Assembly: GCA_015832175.1 (NCBI GenBank)
Contig: WJXW01000003.1
Span: forward strand, 4,092,001 to 4,156,000
Direction of reading: 5' to 3'
Source: Paraphaeosphaeria minitans
Taxonomy: Eukaryota > Ascomycota > Dothideomycetes > Pleosporales > Didymosphaeriaceae
DNA: 64,000 nucleotides
Of this stretch, positions 45,601 through 56,567 are shown piece by piece; within the stretch, counting starts at the first letter, position 1; each line of letters starts with the position of its first letter. The position numbers were made by a program, and so were the translations under genes. The notes beneath the pieces are model-generated. The model saw only the letters and a program-made list of their open reading frames with translations. It was not told the origin of the DNA and searched no databases.

Positions 45601-48579
45601 GCGCAAATTTCAAATCGCCGCTTTCAATCGTTTTCCAGTTGCGTGCTCGAACAGGCTGTATTGACGCGGCTGCACACGAGCTGGTATCGTGTACTTTATA
45701 CACAGGTCGACAAAAACGTTTACGTTTATATGGCCACGAGTGTGGTGGCCATTCGCAAGCGGCGCGTCTGCCGAGCCGGAAAAGCGGGATGCGACGAATT
45801 CTGTCCTGGTGGCGAGCCCGCGAGGCTCCGATTCAAAAGCGTGTCGCACATCACAGCGATATGGTTTATTGAGATCTCTGAAGTTCCGCTGAACTCTGAT
45901 GGTCGGAGCCTTGCCTTGTATGCTAGGCGTGGTGGTGGAGTTTTGCAGGCGGGACCTCTACATTTGCTGCACGAGGGCTCCACCGCACGGAAACCAGCTA
46001 TCGCAGTTGCTAAAAAAGCGGCTCCCAAAGCTCGAAAAGCTTTGCTGTTGTTATTGCGGGTGGGCGGGTGTCCAGTTTGTCTAGTCTGTGTGCTGGGCTC
46101 GAAGGAGCGTGTAGCTGCCGATACAAGGCTTCACGGACTGCCCTCCAGCCATCGCTGCTGGCATCAAGCGCTGGAAAATCAGAAAGCGCGGTATGAATCG
46201 AAGATGGCGCGGCAAGAGCTGCGACGTCATGTTTGCCGTGTGCCTGTGGGCGTCGCCGAAAGTTGAGGGTTGCAGAGTTGGCGTTGCCCTCCCAAGGGGT
46301 GGCAGAGCTAGCGTCGACCCTGCAGACGCACAGCGATACGTATCGTAGCGGACTCGAGACCCGATGTTTGCCAAAATCCAGGGAGGCCGCGGTGGTAGAT
46401 TGGGCCAGGTCGGAGAGAAGTTGCGTGGCTTGTTACGATTGCGGCGGCCGGCGCGGTGATGATGCTGAGAAGCTCATGGAGAAGAAGACGAAGTGAATTC
46501 AAGGTGCACGCCCAGACAGTTGCGATGCAAGGTCTCAACAGGCGTCCTGCATCGAGAGCACTCGTTGGAGCTACGCCATAGGTACTTGCGGACTCGAGTC
46601 TGGGAGCAAATACTAGGTCACGTTCTCGGAGTCGGGGGGCATGACGACAAAGCGTGCATTATCCTGCGTAACAGACACAAATGCAGCTGCAAAGAGCAAA
46701 CCATCAGCCCGACTGGAGCTCAAAATGGTGCATTGAAAGGACTACCTAGGTAGGTACTCTTCTACATCGGATGCTGACGGGAAGGGTTCGCACCATTGTG
46801 GATCATTCCTGCACGCTTAGCAAATAGCGTCCGAACTCAAGTCGGACGTCCAGGTCAAACTTCCCGACATGTCACATAGGTACACCACACAAGCATTACA
46901 GGATCGATCGCAGAACAGCACCAGGAATGCATCCATTGCAAGAGCTAGTATATGGCATCCCAAGAGCGCCAAATTTACCGTCTATCCCGCCTTTTCGGTG
47001 TATCTATGCCTCTTCAAAACCACCTTAGCAAGATGCTGCATGTATGCCCTAAACCATCCAAGATGATGCTGTACCGAAGAGGAAAGAGGTCTTCATGGAT
47101 GAACCTGCCGAGATTGATGTATGTGTGTCCGAACAGAGATGCAATGGGGCTACCCATGCCTACTGGTCCTTCTCCTCATGGGTAGACTCGCCGCCGTCGG
47201 AGTCGGAGTGCTTGTCGCCTGACGGTGGGTCTTTCTGCTTATACTGTCCCTCATCATTGTTGGGGGTGGGACGAGGGACGCCTTTGGGTGGCGGGGTGGT
47301 GCGAGCTTGCTAACTGGGTCGCGGCCGGCGTTGATGGGCGGATTGAGACAAGGGGCGGGGTGATAGGTGAGGTCATAGCCCTCGCGACCGAGAGGGGTAC
47401 GAGAGGACCATGGACAGAGTCTGTAGGGCGCCTTGATGGGGCGGAGAGAGTTGTTGCCGGTGTTGAGGCGGACGAGGGTGTGGTCGTTGGGGAGAGGGAG
47501 AAAGCCCGTGACAAACAAGTACCTCGCCGCGCCTGCCTCACCTCACCTCGCTTAAATCCCACCCATTCTGGTAGACAGTATGGGATTTGGTTCTTTTCCG
47601 AGCATATAAGGAGTTCTGGGGACAATGAGAGCATGCTAAAAAAATGATAGGTACAATGGTTTAACGGTCACGAAACGATTCGACGCGATACAATACCCAC
47701 GATACTAACCATACTAACGATACTAACTATACTAACGATAATAACAAGCTGAACGCCTCTCTTTTTGCAGGCGTTCAAATCACCGTCTGGGAGCAAAACC
47801 TTTAGCTGGTCTTTTTGACCAGGGATCAAACATCGCAGCAACGACGGTCCACAACAGCCTTCTCGTGTTTTTGGCCTGGGTCACCAACATTTCATTCTCG
47901 GTTGGGATACTGCAAGTGCCCTTCTGCTTGTAATTAAGCCTGGGCACAGCTTACCAGGCTGATTCTAGCAGTGGTAGGGTACCCAGTAAACAGCCTCCAA
48001 GTTGTGCATATCTCCTGCCCATGCGCGCCACCAAACCTTATTGGTCTCGAGCCACCGAATCCTCACATCTTACAAATGCTGGATACATCGGGTCGAATAA
48101 GGTTCATGCGCTCCGGTAGCGCCTTAACCCCCCGCTTTACATGCATTGGCGCAAATTCAGCATTGCAGTAATCTATTGCATTCACCGTGAGAGGTCAAGT
48201 AAAGATTGCAGAGATACGTGTTGTCCAGAAAGATTTTAATAAGGACAAGAGTCCATTATCTAAGCTTTCGATTAGCCTGGAGAATTTCTGGATTTACCTC
48301 TTCGCGACATGATTTTCGAATCAGGGCATCGTCCGTGTGCAACTTTACCGGCACGGCAAGCTCACGCATAAACCAAACTTATTGCGACATGAACTAATCC
48401 CGCATTCACTTCCCGGACTTCACGTTCGCGCATCTACAAAGCACCACTTCAAGCCCACAACCAGCCTCCTCTCCTTCTACATCCAGCTACCATAGCTGCA
48501 GCGACACACGTCTCATTACCAGGTAAATATACCGACTCATTCCTACCTGCACATCTTTCCATATCCTCTGGGACCCGTC
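42638..48579. other. Gene-poor stretch of 5.9 kb
   Basis: No domain can be assigned anywhere here. The more protein-like translations are minus 43098-43614 (two joinable segments, one with FSFGRGVAQRCAVALMEEL), plus about 45010-45371 (SEENIDQMPVHRGELGEL and LMLWDITLSFIKHSA) and a plus frame of 261 aa at 45481-46266 rich in Arg, Cys and Ala. None has a signal peptide, motif or convincing splice structure. A GATACTAAC-type short repeat lies at 47690-47740. This may be decayed gene or transposon material, or a lineage-specific region. Confidence 0.4.
47690..47745. repeat. ACTAAC-containing short tandem repeat
   Basis: About five units of the type ATACTAACNAT in 55 bp. ACTAAC is also the fungal branch-site consensus, so it could confuse intron prediction. 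Confidence 0.6.
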
Positions 48580-48861
48580 ATGTGTCTTCACCCACACGCT
48601 CTCTACCGTAGCTGCGGCCACATCGAACCTACAGGCCCTGTCGAGCGGTGCTACGACGAGAGCACGGATCCACATCATCTGACGACCGAGTGTCTGTATT
48701 ATCAGGCTGGGCTGAGGTTTCGGGTGGAGGGATTTTGTCCGAGTTGTGGGGACGAGAGGGACGATGTGGGGAATGAGATTGCCGGGATCGGGCTGGGCCG
48801 ACCTGGGGAGGAGAAGGGTGGGCAGAGCGAGGAGGACGGCGAGGGAACGAGAACAACGTGA
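48580..48861 (+). CDS. Small conserved Cys/His-rich protein
   Basis: 93 aa, single exon. The pattern MCLHPHALYRSCGHIEP, VERCYDE, TTECLYY and GFCPSCG gives at least six cysteines plus histidines in metal-site-like spacing. It resembles short uncharacterised proteins I recall from filamentous fungi that begin MCLxxxxLYxCGH. The last 30 residues are Gly/Glu-rich and weakly constrained. No signal peptide. Probably a zinc-binding protein; function unknown. Confidence 0.6.
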   Translation: MCLHPHALYRSCGHIEPTGPVERCYDESTDPHHLTTECLYYQAGLRFRVEGFCPSCGDERDDVGNEIAGIGLGRPGEEKGGQSEEDGEGTRTT

Positions 48862-49388
48862 GTTTGAAGTGATGCTGGACATTTGTTGTTGGGATGAGGG
48901 GACGATTTTGCGAATTCATACGATCACCGAGAGTGCTTTAGTTACGTGTGTGGTGCTACGTTGCTTTGAAACTAAATTTCAGGGAAAGTGATGTTTGCGT
49001 GTGATATGAATGTTGCCATGGCGTGCTCACGTGACAGCGCGCAGGCGCTAGCGTGCCTGTCTAGCGTGCCTGTCTAGCGCGAACTGGTCTAGCGCGAACT
49101 GGTCCCACTTGGGAAGACCTCTTGGCGCGGGTGCTTGCCGCATCACCGCCTCTCACCAACAATTACGACTTGCTTTGTACCCTTGAAAACCAACCTGGAC
49201 TCAGATCCGGTCTAAGCGTTTCCTATTGGGCTGCATGCGTTGCAACTCTTGACCTTACCTGGCGACGTAGCCGCGATCAAAGCGGATCCGCCATCTATCC
49301 CTCTCGTGCACAACACCAGCTTTCTACGGTACTTATCGGATCCTCGCCTCTTGCAATAGGTAGTAGGTAGTGCTGATCAGCGTCCACG
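48862..49388. other. Intergenic, promoter side of the SNF2 gene
   Basis: About 0.5 kb. A short direct duplication, CTAGCGTGCCTGT then CTAGCGCGAACTGGT (each twice), occurs at 49046-49104. No gene. Confidence 0.5.
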
Positions 49389-52300
49389 ATGGAGTCCTCA
49401 ACTACAACCACACCGGTGTCTACGCCCATGACGTCCGGCTCCTCGGATGCATCTGAGCTCGACTCCAAATTGCATGATATTCAAAAGTACATTGCGGTGG
49501 GATGTCTCCACTTCGATCACGAGCTGCCGCTAGAAGTGAAGGGGCCCGACCCTAGATGGGTAGAATTGATCTTCTCGAAACTGCCCGAAGAGGTAAAAGT
49601 ACTTATTGGCAATGAGGCGGCACGTTTACTGGAAGCGCGCTGGATCCGGATGTTTGTTCATCAGATCAGCAACCCAACCGCCCGCACCCTGGTTCGAGTG
49701 TATCTTTTACCAGAAGATTGGGGTCGGAAGTACATCGATCGCAATAGCAGAAGTCTCAAGACGGCTTTACGGACCCTCTTACTTCGGATCGATGTTTCGC
49801 CAGAAGCATGGGCAGGTCATCGTTCTGCAGTCACAGAATCTCGTTTCGATCCGTGGGCGAGCGCTGAAAACGTGTCTTTGTTCTACTTGTTCAATAAGCT
49901 TCCTTCACCGGCACCAGAGCCTGAAAAGGTTAAGAGCCGCTTCAGCCGAAGGGCAATTGAAGACCTGCTCGATTCAGTGGCCTTTGATTCTACAGACGAC
50001 CAGGAAGTGTCGCCCCTTCCAGGGCTAAAGTCAAAACTGTACCCTTATCAAGCAAGATCAGCGAGTCTGATGGTACAGCGGGAAGCAGCACCCAAGCTTC
50101 AGCTCGATCCACGATTTGACATCCGACAATCACCGAATGGGGAGCCGTTTTACTTTGGAGCAAAAGACGGGTCCTTCGTGAAGGAACCGAAATACTACGA
50201 GGTCAATCGAGGTGGCATCCTGGCAGAGACTATGGGCTTGGGTAAAACTATCATCTGCTTGTCAGTCATACTAGCAACCAAGGGCCACCTCCCCCAGATA
50301 CCCGCAGTGTACCATATGGTTCCGCGAATACGCAGCCGTGTCGGCTCGCTCAAGGATATGGCTGCTAGCACTCTCGGCCGTTACGCTATTCCAGCGAAAG
50401 TGGAAGTGGAACGGTTCGAAGCCTACGATGACAGCGACCTTAGCTCCATGAAATCGGTGCTAGAGCGGAACACTCCTTACTATGAGATTCCACCCGAAAT
50501 TACAAGGATGAACCGCACTACAATCATACCGCCCCCTCGCCAATTAGCCCTATGCTCTGGCACAATAGTGGTAGTTCCGCGAAACTTGCTCCATCAGTGG
50601 CAGGCTGAAATCCGCAAACACCTCACGAAGGATGCTCTAAAGATCTTGATCGTGGACACCATACCGAAACGCGCCAAAAAGAAGAATGTGCTTTTAGTTG
50701 AAGAAGAATATTCAATGGATTTCGTTAGTGAATTGCCACCGCCTACTAAGCTTATGGAGTATCACATCGTGTTGTTCACGCGGAATCGCTTCGAGCAAGA
50801 GATACAGGACGGCGCGGATGAGAAAGGCCGTAGGCCGGGGCCTGGGGCGCCGCGTAGCTGCAATTGCACATATATCGGGTCATCAAATATTCCCGACTGC
50901 ACCTGCAAGGGTCAGATTTACGAAAGTCCGCTCAAAAAAGTCCACTGGTTGCGTATCATCATTGATGAGGGTCACAGCTTTTCTTCATCCGTATCAAATG
51001 CCGTACTAGTTGCCAAGCAGCTGCAAATCGAGCGCCGATGGATAGTGAGCGGTACACCTGCGAAGGATCTAGTTGGCGCCGAAGTCAACCTAGCGGCCTA
51101 TGATGACAATTCAGCTGACGCAAAGCTGACGTGCGAGCTCTTCATCGAACAGCGGAAAGCCTTTAATCCTGACGACGAGAACATCAAGGCCGCGAAGGCT
51201 CTAGGCACATTGGCTTCGCATTTCTTGATGGTGCGCCCATGGGCAGATTCTAGCTCGGAAGACCGACTCGACTGGGAAGATTACATCTATCGCCACGAGC
51301 ACCTTCACAAAAAGACGTATTCCGGTTTCTCGGCGTGTTTTCGACGTACTCTGGAAGGCTTGGTCGTAAAGACGCGACCGGATGACGTGAAGAGAGACAT
51401 TACGCTGCCACCAAAGCGGCATCGCGTGGTGTACCTCAAGCCGTGCTGGTTTGATAAGATGGTAAACCTGCTCGCTTGAATCTGACGCAAGGTCGTTGCT
51501 GATCGTTTTACAGACACAAAATCTGTTCGTCCAAGTGCTAAGGGCAAACGCCATCACTAGTGAACGGTCCGACGCCGACTACCTGTTTCATAAGAACAGC
51601 TTGAAAGCTAGGCATAGCTTGATCCGAAACTTGCGGCAGTCTAATTTCACATGGACTGGTTTTAGTGTCGACGACGTTGCAAGCACTCTAGATACTAGCG
51701 CCAAATATTTAGCGAAAGAGGACAAGAATTGCTCTTTAGAGGATGCGAATGCACTCCTAGAGAGCTGTAAAGTCATCTCTGAACTCATTGCCTCGGAGAG
51801 CTGGAGGGCTTTGAGTCAAGCACATGAAGTTGGTAAGTAAATGTGAGGGAATTCTGCTGTTTCGAGCGCATGGTGGTTGACATCCGACCCTTTACTGATC
51901 CAAACCAATAGGTATCGCAGTAAAACATTGGCCGCAAGAATCCGAAGCACTATTCGCTCTATCTTCGCCCGAGAAGCCGAGTATGATTGGTATCACCCAG
52001 CTTCACCAAGGACAGTCTCATGTCGACAGTCAGATATTGATGGAAGACCCATCTGAAGGGCTAAGCGCAGTCGGCCGGGTGGCGAAGGCGAAACTAGCGG
52101 AAATGCAAGAAGCTGAGACTCGGACGAAGAAGAAGAAAGGGGAGAAAGCCACAGCGGACGACGAGCTGCACAAGGTCGGGGTGCTGTCTTCTGCGGTTGG
52201 GGCCTCTCCTCTCACGAGTCGTCGTGCGTCTGCGATGGCAACGAAATCCTCTCTAACGAAAGCCGACCCCAGCCAGCTCAAGCAGGAGCCTGCGATTCCG

Positions 52301-53278
52301 ACTGATACAAAACAAGCCTCCATCGAGCCAACTAACACCCTAGCCCTCGCTCATGACCGTCCCAAATCACCCACCATTCCCCGAAAACGCAAACTAACCC
52401 TCTCCGACGAAATCGCCCTGCTTCCCCCAAATTCCCCTTTACGCCAGACTCAAATTACCGGTACCACTTCCGCGAAACTCTCCTATCTCATAACCAAAGT
52501 CGTTGCGCACGCCTCTACCTCCAAGATTCTCATTTTCTATGACGGCGACAACACCGCCTTTTATCTTGCGCAGGCCCTGGAAATGCTCTATATCAACCAC
52601 CGCATCTATGCGCGCACGCTCGACAACGCGACGCGCAGCGCTTATGTCGCCTTGTTCAATGCGGACCCGGACATCCGCGTGTTGCTCATCGACGTGGCAT
52701 GCGGTGCGCTGGGGCTGAACCTCAACGCGGCGAACATTGTGCTGATTGTCAATCCGATCAATCGGCCTAGCATCGAAGCACAGGCTATCAAACGCGCACA
52801 TAGAATCGGGCAAACGAAGGAGGTGCTGGTGGAAACGCTGGTGCTGGAGGGCACGATGGAGGAGGCCATTTTCCGCCAGGCGAAGACGATGAGTCGGCAG
52901 CAACACGACGCAGCCAAGGAGCTGGAAGACGATGCCGGAATCGTGGATATAATACAGAAAGCACGGATCTTGCCTGTTGATGAGGGGGAAAGCCAAGGTG
53001 TGAGGAAGTTTGCGCGGCTAGAGGAGCCGCAACAGGTGTTTGGGCGGCCAGGCAGGGAGCGGTACCACCATTATCTGGGGCGGAAGGAGAAAGAAGAGAA
53101 GGTGGTCAAGAAGGTGCGGGCGAGGCGCGCCGAGGAGGCGACAAGGGAGGACGAGAGCAGCGGCATGGGTACGCCGACGAGGCCTATCCCCGAAGCTTTC
53201 ACGCCACCTGCGTTGTCTGCGGCGCCATCGGGTCCGTCGATGACTTTGAGCATCTTCGGTGGCCCGCCTGCCGTATGA
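49389..53278 (+). CDS. SNF2-family ATPase/helicase
   Basis: Nuclear DNA translocase, 1252 aa, exons 49389-51461, 51514-51832 and 51912-53278 (introns of 52 and 79 nt). Residues 1-215 form an N-terminal region without known motif. The ATPase core starts YPYQARSASLMVQRE; motif I is LAETMGLGKT, Ia VVVPRNLLHQW, II IIIDEGHSF (DEGH) and III IVSGTPAKD. A pair of CxC motifs (SCNC and CTC, 11 residues apart) sits just before motif II. The second lobe has LNLNAANIVLIVNP and the motif VI AIKRAHRIGQTKEV. The region between the lobes has a long helical insertion and an acidic/basic linker. No RING finger is evident, which separates it from Rad5. The C terminus is Arg/Glu-rich. Role in repair or chromatin is plausible, not shown. 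Intact. Confidence 0.88.
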
Positions 53279-54498
53279 TCAAACTTTCTGCACCACCTAT
53301 TGGCTTATCCTACCTTGTGTATTAGTTTTGAGTCGCTTCTCTCCATAGTACTGAGTAAAAGTTGGATTGCAGGCTGTTTATGACATGATTAAACATTTAT
53401 GTAAATTTAGGCGGGAAAGAGTAAACAATGCTCCAAGAATATCAGTCGATCCCCAGCCGACTGGTAGAGTCCTCTTGCTTGTCCCAAGGACGTTTCTGCA
53501 TTTCTGCAGTCAATTTAACTCAAGCCAGTCTCAAGCTCTTGATGTCACTCCCCTGGTAAATCCTGCTCTTTTTAGTTGCGCCTTCACTCAACAACCCCTG
53601 GCCGTTCGATAATTCTCCGCTTGTTTTTTTTTTTTGTTCAGCGGTTTTTCTGCCGAAATGATAGTATCACACTGTCTGGGTGATATCCCCTTCGAATTGG
53701 GATCTTGCTGTTTCGAGCGTAATGACCGGCTTTGGATAGCAGCTATTCATTTGTGCTGGCGAAAAACACATTCTGGGGGATAGGAGCATTACGATAGTCA
53801 TGGCACGTATTGTTGAACAAGTATCTAATCGAAAGGTAAGCGGGACAGGATCCAGAAGTGTCCGTCCGGCTTAATACGATACAACGCTGCGTACGATCAC
53901 TGTGGGTACAGTCACGGAACTACTTTTCTCATCAAGGTTCATGATTCATGAAACACTCAGTAAGATGGCCAAGCCAGCTCAAGTATTAGTCTACAGAGAC
54001 TGGCTGGACATGGCCCCAGACTGAGTCGGTTGAGTCACGTGACTTCGGGCCCTCTAAAGCCACCGTACATCCTTACTATTCGCGCTACCAGGCTATTTCT
54101 GTTGGTCATAACTTTCCTGCTACTTCGAATCCACGGACAAAGCATTTGTGTTTGGGTTTGCGATGCATCTGCGATACTTTCAGTCTTTTCTCGTTTGTTC
54201 TCTTCCTCGGTGTCAGGAATGTCATGGGTGAGAAAGCTTACTCCAGAGCGTAAAATCCGAGTACATCTGTAGACACCGTTTCTCTTATGGATATAAAATC
54301 GCTGAGCAATTGCCATCAATCCTCATATTAGACCTTCGCGAGGCGTACAACTCCAGATGACCATCTTTTCATCAACCATAACACCACAAATTCCCAGGTC
54401 AGACCTGTGCCGCAAAGAGCACGTCGCAACCCTGCGTGGTCATTAGGTTTATCTCTACATGATCAAGAGCCAATACCAAACTTACCCGTGTCATCCCT
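53279..54498. other. Intergenic, no gene seen
   Basis: About 1.2 kb between the SNF2 gene and the first small secreted protein gene (convergent 3' ends). T-rich run at 53625-53637. No conserved frame. Confidence 0.5.
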
Positions 54499-54941
54499 TC
54501 AAGGGAACGTGGTCTTGCAGTAGTAGCTTTTGACACCGTTCTGGAACCAATGCCACTGCTTATCGTTGTCTTCCCCCAATCAGCTCATGCCATCAGCCCA
54601 AGATTATACGTATGTACTTACTTCCAACCCAGAGCAGTCCGCCCGAACAATTATCGCCCCTGTTAACAGTGAGTTCTCTTCGCTGTTGCTATCGGATTGG
54701 CTCGGACTCACGCAAACATGTAGCACGCCTTGCACTTCGGGTTGGTGATGCGCGTCTCGTACGTGCCGTCGTCGAAGTTCGCGCATTTGGGCAACAGCCA
54801 GATGTTCCATTCGCCCGTGAAAGCGTTGCGAAAGTAACCGCAGCCCTCACCACGGTGGTCGAGGTCGGGATTGGCGGGCTGCGTCTGCGGGAGGGCGAGG
54901 GCGAGGGCGGAAAGGTAGGTGAAGATGGTGAAGAAGTTCAT
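54499..54941 (-). CDS. Small secreted six-cysteine protein (candidate effector), copy A
   Basis: Minus-strand exons 54941-54712, 54659-54622 and 54569-54499 (both introns 52 nt, the second with an AAG acceptor), 112 aa. Signal peptide residues about 1-17 (FFTIFTYLSALALA); the mature protein of about 95 residues has six cysteines in GCGYF, PKCANF, PKCKACYMF, NCSGG and YYCKTTF, fitting three disulphides. No known domain. The middle exon of 38 nt and both intron phases are identical to those of the gene at 55347, and the cysteine framework matches, so the two are paralogues. The 5' ends face each other across 405 bp. Small size, secretion and Cys content are typical of fungal effectors, but the role is inference. 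Confidence 0.7.
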
Positions 54942-55346
54942 GACGTCTGACTTGTCGTTGGCGTGTGTGGAGATGAAGGTCGGATACAAAGGCTTTATAT
55001 CCGAAAGGTCTTTGTCGTCGGAAAGGATTGATGAAGAGGTGGGCAGCCCGCGGGCCAACAATGTGCGGCTGGCTGAAGAGCCAAATAGGCACGGTCAAGC
55101 TTTTGACGCTAGTTCAAAGAAATCGGCAGGAGCTACTTGAAGTGAAAGCCACGCGTGACGATTGTGGAACGCACGGTCGGGCACAGTCCCCAGCGAACAG
55201 TCATCCTTGACTTCGCCCCTAATTGATCAATGCTCCTCGCTATCAACATTCACCTTCCTTTGCATCCTTCGATACGGAATCGTTTATCCAGTGCTCTGCT
55301 TTTGCGTCTCACAGTTGACACACGCTCAACAATACCAGCAACAGCC
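54942..55346. promoter_or_regulatory. Shared 405-bp promoter of the paralogous secreted-protein pair
   Basis: Region between two divergent start codons. AT content rises near 54985 (CTTTATATCC) on the copy A side. Common upstream elements could co-regulate the pair; none was identified with certainty. Confidence 0.4.
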
Positions 55347-55916
55347 ATGCATCTCCACAGCCTTCTCACGGCCATCTTCGCCCTAAACATTACGGCCCTG
55401 GCGGAGGATGACATGTGCCTCGACCCCTTCGTCGCCAGACCTAACTGGTGTGGTCACTTCACGCACCACAACGAAACGGGCCGAGTCGGGTCTGTACGCC
55501 AACGAGCGGTGCGAAAACTTCGACTCGCCGTACCCTGGCGACAGGAGGCCCGAAGACCGGAAACATTTCCCAGTCTTCCTAATCGGCAATTGGCACTGCG
55601 GCCTCTGTTTTATTTTCGAGTATGTGGTACCTCTGCCTGCATGTTGCGCAGAACATGGCTAATTATATCAAAGGAAGAAGGATTGTCAAGGCAAACTCAC
55701 GAAGATGGTTGGTATGTGTCTCTTGTTCTATGAATTGTGATTGGGTGATTGACGGAGATGGTGTCGATAGGGCCGAATGAGATGACAGAGGGCTACCCGG
55801 CCGAACTCATAACCGTACTTGAATATCCCATGATCGAAACCAACGACTCGCTGAGCTACTTCTGTGAGCCTTGGGGTGGCAGTCAGAGTAGAGGTCAACT
55901 TGAATACGACCGGTAG
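55347..55916 (+). pseudogene. Small secreted Cys-rich protein, copy B, frame disrupted
   Basis: Exons 55347-55619, 55674-55711 and 55771-55916. Signal peptide (LHSLLTAIFALNITALA), then WCGHF, ERCENF, WHCGLCFIF, DCQGKL and YFCEPW, aligning with copy A cysteine by cysteine, plus an extra early Cys (DMCLD). Exon 1 has one base too many for phase; the excess is best placed in GGG at 55478-55480, between WCGHF and ERCENF. Exons 2 and 3 join in phase with no further damage and extend about 40 residues beyond copy A before the last cysteine. The precise exon structure argues it was a working gene until very recently, or is intact and misassembled. Confidence 0.6.
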
Positions 55917-56567
55917 GTTTGACAAGTAGAGACAGCACGGTGGTTTCTCCATCTAGCGCGTGCAACAATCCGAATTGCGGACTGTTCAACCCTACTACGG
56001 TTATACTACGGTTGCTAGTAGCTACGGTACGGACAGTATGTTTAGCAGGTCTATACAGTACCAGTAGTAATCTGTAATAACAAATCTAGTTTCCTACAGA
56101 GTAACTGTAGCTTAAATATCCTAATTAGGTCTAGAACAATTTTATCCAAGGGTAAAGTTATTTTAATTAGACCTAGTCGCAGCTACTTTTCCTAGTCGAG
56201 AACTATGATACCGCTGGAGTATAGCTTAAAATTTAGTTCGGTACAGTTGCAATCATGGTGGGAGACCTATACAGTACAGACGGCCGAAAATGACTTTGAC
56301 CAATACTGTGCAAACCGTAGTATTATACGTTATGTTGCACGCGCTGTCCCCATCGTGTATGTTGATGGTATCAGCTCACCATCCACTTAGGATTAAAGAG
56401 CATAGCGTTGAGAGGATCGATGGTACAGAGCCTGCGGCACCTACTAGGTCCACCATCCATAGGCTCGTAAGGGGTTGCAGAGTCCAGACCCCGGCAAGTG
56501 GGAGCGCGGAAGTAGACTCCCCTCTGCTCCAAACTCCCCTCTGCGATACACAAATCCAACTTCCCGT
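55917..56567. other. AT-rich intergenic island
   Basis: Between copy B and the P450 3' end. From about 56000 to 56240 it contains many short TA-rich and CTACGGT/GTAGCT words and TTATTTTAATTAGACC, consistent with a RIP-degraded repeat. No gene. Confidence 0.5.

Noticed and set aside
45481..46266. Plus-strand frame of 261 codons
   Set aside because: No motif, biased Arg/Cys/Ala composition, several overlapping frames of similar quality; mentioned only within the gene-poor region.
47645..47805. tRNA-like sequence: A-box-like TGGTTTAACGG and B-box-like GTTCAAATC
   Set aside because: The acceptor stem and D-stem do not pair and the two boxes are separated by a repeat; no cloverleaf forms.
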